Assembly (NCBI GenBank): GCA_965224595.1
Contig: OZ245058.1
Span: forward strand, 2,418,001 to 2,482,000
Origin: Aliivibrio_A sp016764915
Lineage (GTDB): Bacteria > Pseudomonadota > Gammaproteobacteria > Enterobacterales > Vibrionaceae
Length of the DNA stretch: 64,000 bases
Reading direction: 5' to 3'
In this document: positions 18,573-27,882 of the stretch, piece after piece
Position numbering within the stretch: the stretch's first letter is position 1
Layout of the letters: each line of letters begins with the position of its first letter
The notes under the pieces: model-generated
Databases searched by the model: none
Seen by the model: only the letters and a program-made list of their open reading frames with translations
What the model was told of the DNA's origin: nothing
Translations under genes and position numbers: made by a program

Positions 18573-19715
18573 ATGACTGTAAAGAAGAAAGTACTGTTTG
18601 TATTCGGAACTCGCCCTGAAGCGATAAAAATGGCACCTGTTGTTAAAGAATCTCAACAGAACTCGGCTTTAGACACTTATGTCTGTGTGACCGCTCAACA
18701 CAGAGAGATGCTTGATCAGGTATTGGAACTGTTTGAAATAACGCCTGAATTTGATCTTAACATCATGAGTCCTGGACAAGATCTTACCGATGTCACTTGT
18801 AAGATCTTGACAGGATTACGAGGCATTATTCAACAACTAAAACCAGACTATGTATTAGTTCATGGTGACACTTCAACCACACTGTCAGCCAGCTTAGCGG
18901 CGTATTACCAACAAATTCCAGTGGCACATGTCGAAGCAGGATTACGCACCAGTAATATCTACTCTCCTTGGCCTGAAGAGGGAAACCGCAAATTAACGGG
19001 TAGTTTAGCCAGTCTACATTTTGCTCCAACGAGTAACTCTCAACAGAACTTGCTCAATGAGAATGTAACGGCCTCAAACATTCATATTACAGGTAACACC
19101 GTTATTGATGCTCTACTGGATGTAAAAACCAAAATAGAAACCAACAGTGTATTTTCAGACGATCTCGCATCTCGCTTTCCGTTTATCGATAACAGTAAAA
19201 AGCTGATTCTAGTTACCGGCCATCGCCGTGAAAGCTTTGGTGGTGGTTTCGAGCGTATTTGTCAGGCACTTGCCGATCTTTCTAAGCGTGATGATATTCA
19301 AATCTGTTATCCAGTGCATCTCAACCCAAATGTACAGGAACCCGTTAATCGCCTGCTGTCCAATGCGAGTAACGTCCATTTAATTGAACCTCAAGACTAC
19401 TTACCCTTCGTTTACTTAATGACTAAGGCACACATCATTTTAACCGATTCTGGTGGCATTCAAGAAGAGGCTCCGTCTCTAGGAAAGCCAGTTTTAGTCA
19501 TGCGAGATACCACAGAGCGTCCTGAAGCCATAGACGCTGGAACGGTTAAGTTGGTGGGAACAGATGCTGCGGTTATTACCAGTAATGTCATCGAGCTGCT
19601 TGACGATGAGACGCTGTATTCGTCGATGGCGAGATCACACAATCCATACGGTGATGGAAAAGCAAGTGCAAGGATCATCGACATTTTAATCAGCGCATTG
19701 AAAATAAAGGAATAA
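18573..19715 (+). CDS. wecB: UDP-N-acetylglucosamine 2-epimerase WecB
   Basis: Non-hydrolysing epimerase converting UDP-GlcNAc to UDP-ManNAc; 380 residues, normal length. Family motifs are visible: FVFGTRPEAIKMAPV at the N-terminus, HVEAGLRT, TGHRRESFGGGFERI and LTDSGGIQEEAPSLGKPVL. It lies 3 bases before wecC, so the pair should supply UDP-ManNAcA to this EPS. A second, enterobacterial-type copy elsewhere in the genome cannot be excluded. Confidence 0.95.
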   Translation: MTVKKKVLFVFGTRPEAIKMAPVVKESQQNSALDTYVCVTAQHREMLDQVLELFEITPEFDLNIMSPGQDLTDVTCKILTGLRGIIQQLKPDYVLVHGDTSTTLSASLAAYYQQIPVAHVEAGLRTSNIYSPWPEEGNRKLTGSLASLHFAPTSNSQQNLLNENVTASNIHITGNTVIDALLDVKTKIETNSVFSDDLASRFPFIDNSKKLILVTGHRRESFGGGFERICQALADLSKRDDIQICYPVHLNPNVQEPVNRLLSNASNVHLIEPQDYLPFVYLMTKAHIILTDSGGIQEEAPSLGKPVLVMRDTTERPEAIDAGTVKLVGTDAAVITSNVIELLDDETLYSSMARSHNPYGDGKASARIIDILISALKIKE

Positions 19716-19718
19716 ACA

Positions 19719-20960
19719 ATGAGTTTTAATAAAGTCTCCGTTATTGGGCTTGGATATATTGGTCTACCCACCGCTGCAGTTATCGCCTCACGTGGAATTG
19801 ATGTCGTCGGTATAGATGTAAACCAACATGCTGTAGACACTATCAATGCAGGTAATATCCACATTGTTGAACCCGACTTAGACATTGCGGTAAGAAGTGC
19901 TGTCACCGTTGGAAAACTTCGCGCGACAACGACACCAGAGCCAGCTGAAGTCTTTATGGTCGCAGTACCAACCCCATTTAAAGGCGATAATCACCAACCT
20001 GATCTCTCCTATATAGAAGCGGCAGCAAATGCAATTGCTCCTGTATTAGAAAAAGGCAATTTGGTTATTTTGGAATCAACGTCGCCAGTTGGCACAACAG
20101 AAAAGCTGTCAGAGTGGTTACAACAAGCTCGCCCAGACCTTAGCTTTCCGCATGACAAAGGGGATGCTGCGGATATTAATGTAGCCCACTGTCCGGAACG
20201 TGTACTACCCGGTTATGTCATGCAAGAGCTAATATCAAATGACCGCGTTATTGGTGGGTTATCCGATAAGTGTTCTGAAAAAGCCGCATCGTTATATCAA
20301 ACATTTGTTCGTGGTGAATGCATTATTACCAATGCAAGAACTGCCGAGATGGCCAAATTGACTGAGAACTCATTTCGTGATGTCAACATTGCTTTTGCTA
20401 ATGAGCTGTCTGTAATTTGTGAAAAACTAAAGATAAATGTTTGGGAATTAGTCAAACTGGCTAACCGCCATCCTCGAGTCAACATCTTAAATCCAGGACC
20501 GGGTGTCGGCGGCCACTGTATCGCTGTTGACCCATGGTTTATTGTGGATAGCTGTCCAGATGAAGCGAACATCATCCGCCAAGCCCGTTTAACCAATGAT
20601 GCGAAACCGCATTACGTTATAGAGCAAATCACCAAAGCTGCAGATGAATTCAAACGACCCGTGATTGCTTGCTTAGGTTTGGCCTTTAAAGCAGACATTG
20701 ATGATCTACGTGAAAGCCCTGCGCTGCAAATTATTGAAGAACTAGCAGGCATGGGTATTGGTCAAGTCATTACAGTCGAGCCTAACATTCAAACTCTTCC
20801 AGAAAAGTTAACGACAAAAGGTGTTGAACTCACCACGCTTGAATCCGCACTAGAACAAGCAAATGTCATCGTGGTATTGGTTGATCATAAACAATTTAAA
20901 GCTGCGGATAAAACTCAGTTTGCGACCAAAGTTGTGATTGATACTCGCGGCATTATTTAA
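19719..20960 (+). CDS. wecC: UDP-N-acetyl-D-mannosamine dehydrogenase WecC
   Basis: NAD-dependent four-electron dehydrogenase oxidising UDP-ManNAc to UDP-ManNAcA; 413 residues. The N-terminal Rossmann motif VIGLGYIGLPTA and the catalytic-cysteine segment GVGGHCIAVDPWF of the UDP-sugar dehydrogenase family are both intact. It follows wecB directly, which supports ManNAc rather than glucose as substrate. A 38-bp gap precedes the epimerase gene. Confidence 0.94.
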   Translation: MSFNKVSVIGLGYIGLPTAAVIASRGIDVVGIDVNQHAVDTINAGNIHIVEPDLDIAVRSAVTVGKLRATTTPEPAEVFMVAVPTPFKGDNHQPDLSYIEAAANAIAPVLEKGNLVILESTSPVGTTEKLSEWLQQARPDLSFPHDKGDAADINVAHCPERVLPGYVMQELISNDRVIGGLSDKCSEKAASLYQTFVRGECIITNARTAEMAKLTENSFRDVNIAFANELSVICEKLKINVWELVKLANRHPRVNILNPGPGVGGHCIAVDPWFIVDSCPDEANIIRQARLTNDAKPHYVIEQITKAADEFKRPVIACLGLAFKADIDDLRESPALQIIEELAGMGIGQVITVEPNIQTLPEKLTTKGVELTTLESALEQANVIVVLVDHKQFKAADKTQFATKVVIDTRGII

Positions 20961-20998
20961 TTGATAAATACATTAGTTTGAACATCGGAGAGTCACCA

Positions 20999-21985
20999 AT
21001 GAAGTACTTAGTTACGGGCGCTGCAGGGTTTATCGGAAACTTCGTCGCTGAACGTCTTTGTGGGCAAGGTCACCAGGTTATTGGTTTAGATAACCTTAAT
21101 GATTACTACACACCACAGTTGAAACTAGATAGGTTACAACGACTTCAGCACTTGAATAACTTCACATTTGTAAAAATGGATATTGCAGCACGTGATGACA
21201 TTGCAGCGTTGTTCTTAGAAGAACAATTTGACAGAGTGATTCATTTAGCGGCTCAGGCTGGAGTTAGATACTCCATTGAAAACCCAATGGCTTATATTGA
21301 TTCTAATTTGGTTGGTATGGCAACAATACTTGAAGGCTGTAGACACAATAAAGTTCAACACCTTGTATATGCTTCTTCAAGCTCTGTATATGGCATGAAT
21401 AAAAAAATACCATTCTCAACTGACGATAATGTGGATAATCCAGTATCACTCTATGCCGCAACAAAAAAATCTAACGAATTGATGGCACACAGTTACAGCC
21501 ATTTATACAATTTACCCACAACAGGGTTAAGATTCTTTACAGTTTATGGTCCATGGGGGCGTCCAGATATGGCCCCATTCCTATTTACTGAAGCAATTGC
21601 TGACGGGAAAGAAATTAAGGTATTCAATAATGGTAAAATGCAACGAGACTTTACCTATATAGATGATATTGTTGAAGGTATCCTTCGTATTCAGGATGTA
21701 ACCCCTTCTGAGGCAGACAAAAACAGTAAAGGCTCCCCACTCCACAAAATATATAATATAGGTAATAATGCACCTGTCGAGTTAGAGAACTTTATTGGCT
21801 GCATAGAAAATGCACTAGGTAAAAAAGCCGAAAAGGTCTATCTTCCAATGCAAGATGGTGATGTAGTACGTACCTACGCAGATATAAGTGAATTAGAAAA
21901 AGCGATTAACTTTAAACCAAAAACTGAACTGCAAGTTGGTATAAACCAATTTGTAGATTGGTATAAAGATTATCACAATAAATAG
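20999..21985 (+). CDS. NAD-dependent UDP-glucuronate 4-epimerase-type protein
   Basis: Short-chain dehydrogenase/epimerase of about 328 residues. It has the GAAGFIG dinucleotide-binding motif and the catalytic YAATK tetrad segment. The block TGLRFFTVYGPWGRPDMA is characteristic of UDP-glucuronate 4-epimerases making UDP-GalA. An upstream TTG (20978) could extend it, but GGAG is well placed for the ATG at 20999. UDP-glucose dehydrogenase, which would make its substrate, is not in the window. Confidence 0.9.
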   Translation: MKYLVTGAAGFIGNFVAERLCGQGHQVIGLDNLNDYYTPQLKLDRLQRLQHLNNFTFVKMDIAARDDIAALFLEEQFDRVIHLAAQAGVRYSIENPMAYIDSNLVGMATILEGCRHNKVQHLVYASSSSVYGMNKKIPFSTDDNVDNPVSLYAATKKSNELMAHSYSHLYNLPTTGLRFFTVYGPWGRPDMAPFLFTEAIADGKEIKVFNNGKMQRDFTYIDDIVEGILRIQDVTPSEADKNSKGSPLHKIYNIGNNAPVELENFIGCIENALGKKAEKVYLPMQDGDVVRTYADISELEKAINFKPKTELQVGINQFVDWYKDYHNK

Positions 21986-22122
21986 TGACTATTGAAGAAG
22001 TAGAGCAGACACAGATGTCATCTAAAGAGTTAATCGCATTGATCTTAAATGATTGTACTGTTGGCGGCATACCGGAAAAAGTCATATCCACGAACAGCTC
22101 CCCCTATATATTAACAATATAA
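21985..22122 (+). CDS. Possible small or remnant ORF in operon gap
   Basis: The 149-bp spacer between the epimerase and flippase genes is the longest in the 5' half of the operon. It carries a 45-codon frame from GTG 21985 (or 35 codons from ATG 22015, MSSKELIALILND) ending TAA at 22120-22122. No convincing ribosome site precedes either start and I recognise no family. It could be a leader peptide, a decayed gene end or chance. Confidence 0.2.
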   Translation: MTIEEVEQTQMSSKELIALILNDCTVGGIPEKVISTNSSPYILTI

Positions 22123-22134
22123 GCATTTGACCGC

Positions 22135-23370
22135 ATGAAGTACTCAACTGTATTTAAAGGAATATCATGGTTATTCCTTTCCACAATCGCCTCTCAAGCA
22201 ATTAGCTTACTCACTCTTCCGTACATATCTAGAGCGTATGAAGAATCGTCTTTATCTGTGATGGGGATAATGGCTTCTTCATTAGTTTTACTGACGATAC
22301 TAAGTACATTGAGAATGGAATTTTATATTGTAAAAAAAACTGACAAAGAAAATAAGGAATTTATTCCCTCTTTATATTTATTGGCAATTTTATCAGGAAT
22401 GCTTTTATCTCCATTTTTGTTGCTATTTTTCAATCACAAGAATATTGACATTTCCATATATACAGCGCTATTAATAATTACTTATATTATTTGCTCGCTT
22501 ATTTTGAACATATCACTACTTAACTTAACAAATAATAAGAGATTCGCTGTTCAAGCCTCAATTAGAGTTATGAAATCTATAATCCTTCTTTCTTCGTTAT
22601 GGCTACTTAGTACATTAGAGACGACTGGGGTAATTTTGAGCCTCGTTATTTCCACTGCAGCTCCCTTACTTTGGTATATAACAAAAAACCATTCAGAATT
22701 CACCCGTATATTTTCTGGATTTACTAACAAAAAAGAAATCATCTTATCACAACTAAAAACATCCTATCATGCTGCAATTCAAGCAGTACTAAATGTGATT
22801 AATCTCCAGTTCATTTCTTTTTACGTTATCATTTTTGGCTCTACAAATTTGATTGCTGCATACTTTTTTATGGAAAGAATAATTAACGCACCTCTTAATT
22901 TAATGGCTAGCAGCTTGAGACAAGTTCTTTATAAAGATTTCGTTGAGCACTCAAAGAATAAAAAATCATTGTTAAAAAGATATTTCACCTATCAAGCAAT
23001 TTTATTAGTTATTGCACTTTTCATGCTTTTTTTATTCAAAATATATGGAGAAGTAACAATCGATTATGTACTTGGTGGGAATTGGTCATCAGTATATACA
23101 CTTGCTAATATATATATATTAGTTATTGCATTCCAAATAATAAATATCCCTACAACATCAATGTTTCTGACAATAGATAAAATGAAAACACTTTCAAATC
23201 TAGAAAAAATAGATTTAACCATAAAGCTTGGTTTGGCATTTTATTCACAAATAACAAGCATGGAATTTATTAATTTCCTCACACTTATTACTATCTATAT
23301 CAGTTTATATTACACAGTTCTAAACTCATCACTTTATTTTTTTCTATATTCAAATAAACAGCATGATTAA
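22135..23370 (+). CDS. Wzx-type oligosaccharide flippase
   Basis: Polytopic inner-membrane protein of 411 residues with about 12 hydrophobic helices, in the MATE/MVF (polysaccharide biosynthesis, RfbX-like) group. The opening GISWLFLSTIASQAISLLTLPYIS is typical of Wzx proteins. It should flip the undecaprenyl-PP-linked repeat unit to the periplasmic face. Base composition is visibly more AT-rich than in wecBC, as is usual for wzx/wzy. Its stop overlaps the next start by 8 bases. Confidence 0.87.
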   Translation: MKYSTVFKGISWLFLSTIASQAISLLTLPYISRAYEESSLSVMGIMASSLVLLTILSTLRMEFYIVKKTDKENKEFIPSLYLLAILSGMLLSPFLLLFFNHKNIDISIYTALLIITYIICSLILNISLLNLTNNKRFAVQASIRVMKSIILLSSLWLLSTLETTGVILSLVISTAAPLLWYITKNHSEFTRIFSGFTNKKEIILSQLKTSYHAAIQAVLNVINLQFISFYVIIFGSTNLIAAYFFMERIINAPLNLMASSLRQVLYKDFVEHSKNKKSLLKRYFTYQAILLVIALFMLFLFKIYGEVTIDYVLGGNWSSVYTLANIYILVIAFQIINIPTTSMFLTIDKMKTLSNLEKIDLTIKLGLAFYSQITSMEFINFLTLITIYISLYYTVLNSSLYFFLYSNKQHD

Positions 23371-24580
23371 GATAAACACTCTATTATCGATTTTTTTCAT
23401 ATCTGGCATTCTTTTTTTTGGCAGAGCTTTTACACCTATATTTGAAGCTCTACCTGGAGAGCTAGCAAGCGGAATTTTCACACCTATCAGTTTGATTTTT
23501 TATATATTATCATTCTATTTAATAGTCCGAGAAGGTGAACAATATAAACATATTCTCCATTCAGCACTATACCCTCTACTAATATGCATTGTGGCATTAT
23601 TATCAAGTCTATTATCTTTTAATATTACATCATCATTATCTAAATCGATCGCATTGACTGGTGGTCTTGTTTTTGCCGTTGCATTTGTTATTACTCAAAA
23701 AAAAGATGATCCCTTAGATACCTTTTTGCTTGCCATTTTTTGGGCTCTTTTGATCAGTTTTTTTGTATCTCTACTCATACCATCTATTGGTATTGATGAT
23801 GGTTCAAATGATCCTGATCACCTTGGACTCTGGCAAGGAATATTTGGCTTTAAAAATAATCTTGGTCGAACTTGTGCCTTTTTCTTATTAATTCTTTATT
23901 TTAAAACAGTACAGGGCAACAACTATAAATGGTATGTATGGCTACTGCCCATCATATTGTTAATAATGTCGAAATCGACCACACCATCAATAGCGTTAAT
24001 TTCATCGATAGGTGCATTTCAATTTTTTAGATTATCAAAGAGAATGTCAATATCAGCAAAAATTATGTTCATCCCAATATTATCTTTTCTTATATTATTA
24101 GCAGTTAAAAGTGTTGAGTTCATAATTGTTGAAATTTTCAACAAAGATCTTTCAGGATCTGGTCGTTCTGAGATGTGGCAAGTGATCCTGAAAAATATTG
24201 ATTATAGTCTATTTGGCTATGGATTTGGTGGTGTTTTTTGGGGTGAAGGAAACCCAGCAGAGTATATTATTGGTCGATTTTATTATCATTTAGGTCACGC
24301 GCACAATGGCTTTATTGATGCTCTCATTGATATGGGACTTATTGGTTTCATCAGTTATTTTATCGTATTAGCATTCCCGCTAATACATGCCATAAGAAAA
24401 TTTTCATCTGGAAATAAAATCTACTCCATTTCTATATTGACACTTGTTTTTTTGATTTTGTATTCATTAAGTGGTAGCTCATTTTTGAAACAGAATAATC
24501 TGTTATTTATTATTTATTCCATTTCTGTTTTTTATCCTAATTGGAGAAGTTATTGTGAACGTAATAATGGTAATCGCTAG
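23363..24580 (+). CDS. Wzy-type EPS polymerase (O-antigen ligase family)
   Basis: Polytopic membrane protein of 405 residues with about 11-12 helices. The large periplasmic loop carries the O-antigen ligase/polymerase signature (YYHLGHAHNGFIDALIDMG), whose His is conserved in Wzy_C proteins. Placement between flippase and glycosyltransferases supports a repeat-unit polymerase role. AT-rich like the flippase. Overlaps the following gene by 26 bases. Confidence 0.85.
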   Translation: MIKINTLLSIFFISGILFFGRAFTPIFEALPGELASGIFTPISLIFYILSFYLIVREGEQYKHILHSALYPLLICIVALLSSLLSFNITSSLSKSIALTGGLVFAVAFVITQKKDDPLDTFLLAIFWALLISFFVSLLIPSIGIDDGSNDPDHLGLWQGIFGFKNNLGRTCAFFLLILYFKTVQGNNYKWYVWLLPIILLIMSKSTTPSIALISSIGAFQFFRLSKRMSISAKIMFIPILSFLILLAVKSVEFIIVEIFNKDLSGSGRSEMWQVILKNIDYSLFGYGFGGVFWGEGNPAEYIIGRFYYHLGHAHNGFIDALIDMGLIGFISYFIVLAFPLIHAIRKFSSGNKIYSISILTLVFLILYSLSGSSFLKQNNLLFIIYSISVFYPNWRSYCERNNGNR

Positions 24581-25625
24581 TTTAGGCATTGGCGGTACCG
24601 AACAAAAATTAATCAGGGTTGCTAATGAGTTTACCAATAATGGCATTAACGTCACTGTATTGTCTCTGTCCAAATTCAACACAGCGCAAAGTAAACTTCA
24701 TCATAGTGTTAAATTTGATGTACTGGAGACGAATAACACGCTAAAAGACCGAATCTTTGCTTCAAGAAATATAAATCAATATTTTATAAACCATGAGTTA
24801 GCGCATGGTAAAACCTGCATTTTCTTTTTCAATTACTATCCGGCTATGTACGTTAAAAAAAGGAAAATGACACAAATCGTCTTCATTAACACAACCCACA
24901 CCATTAATATAATGGCCAAAATCAAGAAAAAAATAGCCTTGTTAAGAATGAAATACGCGAATAAAGTCATCGTAGGTAATGAGCAATTAAAAGAAAACCT
25001 GATTTTAAGTAACCAAGAAATCAAAGATAAAAGTGATGTTATCTATAATGGTATTGATATCTCTCCTAACATTAAAAATGACTATTCAACCACCCAATTT
25101 AAAACTGCCATTGTTGCTAGGCTTAGGCCTGATAAAAAACATGATACACTTTTCAATGCGATAGCAACTCTAAAAGACAAGGGGATCAACATAGAGTTAG
25201 ATTGCATCGGGGATGAGGTTGTGGAGGGTTATAAAAAGAAACTAGCTCGTCAAGTGGACGATAATAACATTACCGACCAAGTCCATTTTCTTGGCAACGT
25301 GTCAAACGTACCCAGTATTTTACATCATTATGATCTTTTCGTACTCCCCTCTAACGACACATTTTCCAACGCACTCTTAGAGGCAATGTCTGCAGGCTGC
25401 CCGGTTTTAGCCGCAAACATTGGTGGTTCACCAGAGATTATCACTAATGGAGTAGATGGCCTTCTATTCAAATATAATGATAGTCAAGATCTCGCTGATA
25501 AGATTGAAGAGCTCTACCTCTCTCAAGATAAGCGTAAGAAAATTGGACAGCATGCCTTTGAGACAATAAAAACAAAATTCACTAGTGAAATCATGTTTAA
25601 GAAGTATGAAAATAATGTCTATTAA
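24555..25625 (+). CDS. Glycosyltransferase family 4
   Basis: GT-B glycosyltransferase of 356 residues. The N-terminal IASLGIGGTEQKLIR donor-side glycine motif and the C-terminal GT4 signature (SNDTFSNALLEAMSAG with the E-x7-E pattern, then GGSPEII) are present. Start GTG with GGAG eight bases upstream. It should add one sugar to the lipid-linked repeat unit on the cytoplasmic face; donor and linkage cannot be read from sequence. Confidence 0.9.
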   Translation: MNVIMVIASLGIGGTEQKLIRVANEFTNNGINVTVLSLSKFNTAQSKLHHSVKFDVLETNNTLKDRIFASRNINQYFINHELAHGKTCIFFFNYYPAMYVKKRKMTQIVFINTTHTINIMAKIKKKIALLRMKYANKVIVGNEQLKENLILSNQEIKDKSDVIYNGIDISPNIKNDYSTTQFKTAIVARLRPDKKHDTLFNAIATLKDKGINIELDCIGDEVVEGYKKKLARQVDDNNITDQVHFLGNVSNVPSILHHYDLFVLPSNDTFSNALLEAMSAGCPVLAANIGGSPEIITNGVDGLLFKYNDSQDLADKIEELYLSQDKRKKIGQHAFETIKTKFTSEIMFKKYENNVY

Positions 25626-26151
25626 TAATTCATTCAAAAAAATAAAATCAACCATATATAAAATCTGCTATGGGAAAATATCTTACTTTAGGTATTTAGG
25701 AGGACAAATTGGCTCTGGTTGTCGTCTTATCGGTAAAGTTGATTTTGGCTCAGAGCCTTACCTAATTAAGATTGGAAACAGTGTAAGCATTACTTCCTCC
25801 TCTTTTGTTAACCATGACGGTGGTGTCTGGGTATTTAGAAATGAGCACCCAGACATTGATGTTATCAAACCTATAATTATTGGTAACAATGTTTTTATTG
25901 GATCAGGTTGTACTATTTTACCCGGTGTCACTATTGGCGATAATGTCGTTGTCGGTGCTGGTTCAATAGTGACAAGAAACATTCCAAACAACTCGGTCTA
26001 TGCCGGTGTACCAGCTAAATTGATTAAATCTATCGCCGACTACAAACAGAGCGCTATCACCTCAAATACTCATACCAAGGGAAGCAACAGTAAAAGGGAA
26101 ATTCTACTGGAAATGTACAAATCTCAATTATCCAATCACCTAAAGAAATAA
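25615..26151 (+). CDS. Hexapeptide-repeat acetyltransferase (WbbJ/Maa-like)
   Basis: Left-handed beta-helix acyltransferase, about 178 residues. Repeated [LIV]-G-x4 units culminate in GNNVFIGSGCTILPGVTIGD and end NSVYAGVPAKLIKS, the standard closing motif of the xenobiotic/sugar O-acetyltransferases. An upstream frame reaches 25585, but the ATG at 25615 (MSINNSFKKIK) fits coupling, overlapping the preceding stop by 11 bases. It probably O-acetylates a sugar of the EPS repeat unit. Confidence 0.87.
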   Translation: MSINNSFKKIKSTIYKICYGKISYFRYLGGQIGSGCRLIGKVDFGSEPYLIKIGNSVSITSSSFVNHDGGVWVFRNEHPDIDVIKPIIIGNNVFIGSGCTILPGVTIGDNVVVGAGSIVTRNIPNNSVYAGVPAKLIKSIADYKQSAITSNTHTKGSNSKREILLEMYKSQLSNHLKK

Positions 26152-26170
26152 TTTAAGAAGAATCAATCTC

Positions 26171-26668
26171 ATGCCAAACGCCATATTTTTTTACCGTATT
26201 TCAAGATGGTTCCATATCAAAAAAGTTCCTGTTCTCCCTAAAATATTTCAGTTGATTATCTTTATTTTATATAACTCACGGCTGTCTCCCTCTGTGAAAA
26301 TCGGTAAAGGCACAGAGTTAGTAGTTAAAGGAATCGGAGTTTCCATAATTGACAATACATCCATTGGCAGAAACTGTCGCATTGGCATCGGCAGTAAAAT
26401 TGTTGGTAAAAGCCCTTACCAATCGGTCCCTGTTATTGGGGATAATGTTTTTATCGGGCCAGGTGCTGTCATATGCGGTGCCGTTATCATTGAAGATAAC
26501 GTTATCATCGCCCCTAATGCCGTTGTCACTAAAAGTGTGCCTGAAGGTTCTATTGTCGGTGGCATTCCTGCTAAGATCATTGGTCACGTTTCAGACTTAG
26601 ATTACAATATATTCAACAATGAATCCTATATTGAAGGATATGTAGAATTTATGTCTAAAAAATCATAA
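26171..26668 (+). CDS. Serine O-acetyltransferase-like hexapeptide transferase
   Basis: Acyltransferase of 165 residues. A short N-terminal amphipathic/hydrophobic part (about residues 1-40) precedes hexapeptide repeats with GDNVFIGPGAVICG and the terminal VGGIPAKIIG. It resembles the CysE-like acetyltransferases found in polysaccharide loci rather than metabolic CysE, being much shorter and lacking the CysE N-terminal domain. Likely a second EPS-modifying O- or N-acetyltransferase. Confidence 0.83.
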   Translation: MPNAIFFYRISRWFHIKKVPVLPKIFQLIIFILYNSRLSPSVKIGKGTELVVKGIGVSIIDNTSIGRNCRIGIGSKIVGKSPYQSVPVIGDNVFIGPGAVICGAVIIEDNVIIAPNAVVTKSVPEGSIVGGIPAKIIGHVSDLDYNIFNNESYIEGYVEFMSKKS

Positions 26669-26697
26669 CACCCCATTATTTTTAGGACTCTTATATT

Positions 26698-27882
26698 TTG
26701 AAAGACTTTCTTTGGTGGTTATTAAAAGAGAATATTTTTGTAAACTATATATACAGAAATATTCTTAGTCGTTACTTTACACCGCAATCACCTAATGACA
26801 ACACGTCATTACAATGCAACATAATTGATAAAGAGTGGATATTAAAAAACAGTCTAAAAAAGCCTTTATTTGCCGTTAAAGGTTATACCAGTGGAACAAC
26901 TAACCAACCACTAACCGTGTATCGAAGCTTTATGTCAATCATTCTGGAAGAGTACCTAATTAAAAGCTACTTAAAACTGATGGGTGCTCCCTTAAGGCCT
27001 AGAATCGCCATTATTCGTGGTGATTCCATTTGCCTATCTAGCCAGACTCAAGCACCTTACTGGATTAAAACAGCATTTACCAAACGCTTAGTGATGTCTT
27101 CATTTCATATCTCAGAACATACAGCTAAATCATACTTTTCAGCGTTAGAGGAGTATCAACCGCATATTATTATGGCTTACCCTAGTTCTATAGTGTTGCT
27201 CGCGAAACTTGCCAAGAAAATGGATTGGAAACCTAATTGGGAGTTACACGGTGTACTCACCAGTAGCGAACAGTTTACTGATAATAATCAAGATATTGCA
27301 CGTTCAATCTTTGGTCACATTTATGACCACTATGGACAAGCGGAACGTGTAGCAGCTTTTCAACAATGCAATCTCGGTCACTATCATGTACGTGAAGATT
27401 ATTCACACGTTGAGTTCATTCAAGATGATCATGGCATTAAAATTGTTGGTTCAAATATTCACAACGGTGCAATGCCGCTGAAAAGGTATGACACTAAGGA
27501 TTACGTAGATGGCCTATGCATTGATACTGTCTGTAATTGTGGGAATACCTCAACTTATGTAACAAAAATATTAGGCCGTGACGATGATTATATTCTATTG
27601 CCAGATGGTCGTCATATTGGACGTTTAGACGTTGCTTTCAAGGGAATACATGGATTGATTGAGAGCCAAATTGAGCAAAGTGCTTTAGATACCATCATCA
27701 TCCGTTATGTTCCAGAGAAAGATGTTGACCTACTTATAACTGAAGCAGCCATCGAAACTAACTTGAGAGTTCTACTTGGAATTGAACAGGAGTTTATTTT
27801 CGAGATTGTGGCACAAGTACCTAGAACTAAGGCTGGAAAATTTAGATCCGTCATTAGGAGTAAAGATATTGTTTGCATTTAA
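26698..27882 (+). CDS. CapK/PaaK-like adenylate-forming protein
   Basis: Phenylacetate-CoA ligase-like (CapK family) protein of 394 residues. The ATP-binding motif YTSGTTNQPLTV is at about residues 64-75, DHYGQAERVA carries the adenylation-domain Y-G-x-x-E pattern, and a CxC pair (VCNCGN) lies near residue 280. CapK-type genes recur in capsule and EPS loci, where activation of an acyl or amino-acid decoration is suspected but mostly unproven. Start is TTG with AGGA about 10 bases upstream. Confidence 0.82.
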   Translation: MKDFLWWLLKENIFVNYIYRNILSRYFTPQSPNDNTSLQCNIIDKEWILKNSLKKPLFAVKGYTSGTTNQPLTVYRSFMSIILEEYLIKSYLKLMGAPLRPRIAIIRGDSICLSSQTQAPYWIKTAFTKRLVMSSFHISEHTAKSYFSALEEYQPHIIMAYPSSIVLLAKLAKKMDWKPNWELHGVLTSSEQFTDNNQDIARSIFGHIYDHYGQAERVAAFQQCNLGHYHVREDYSHVEFIQDDHGIKIVGSNIHNGAMPLKRYDTKDYVDGLCIDTVCNCGNTSTYVTKILGRDDDYILLPDGRHIGRLDVAFKGIHGLIESQIEQSALDTIIIRYVPEKDVDLLITEAAIETNLRVLLGIEQEFIFEIVAQVPRTKAGKFRSVIRSKDIVCI

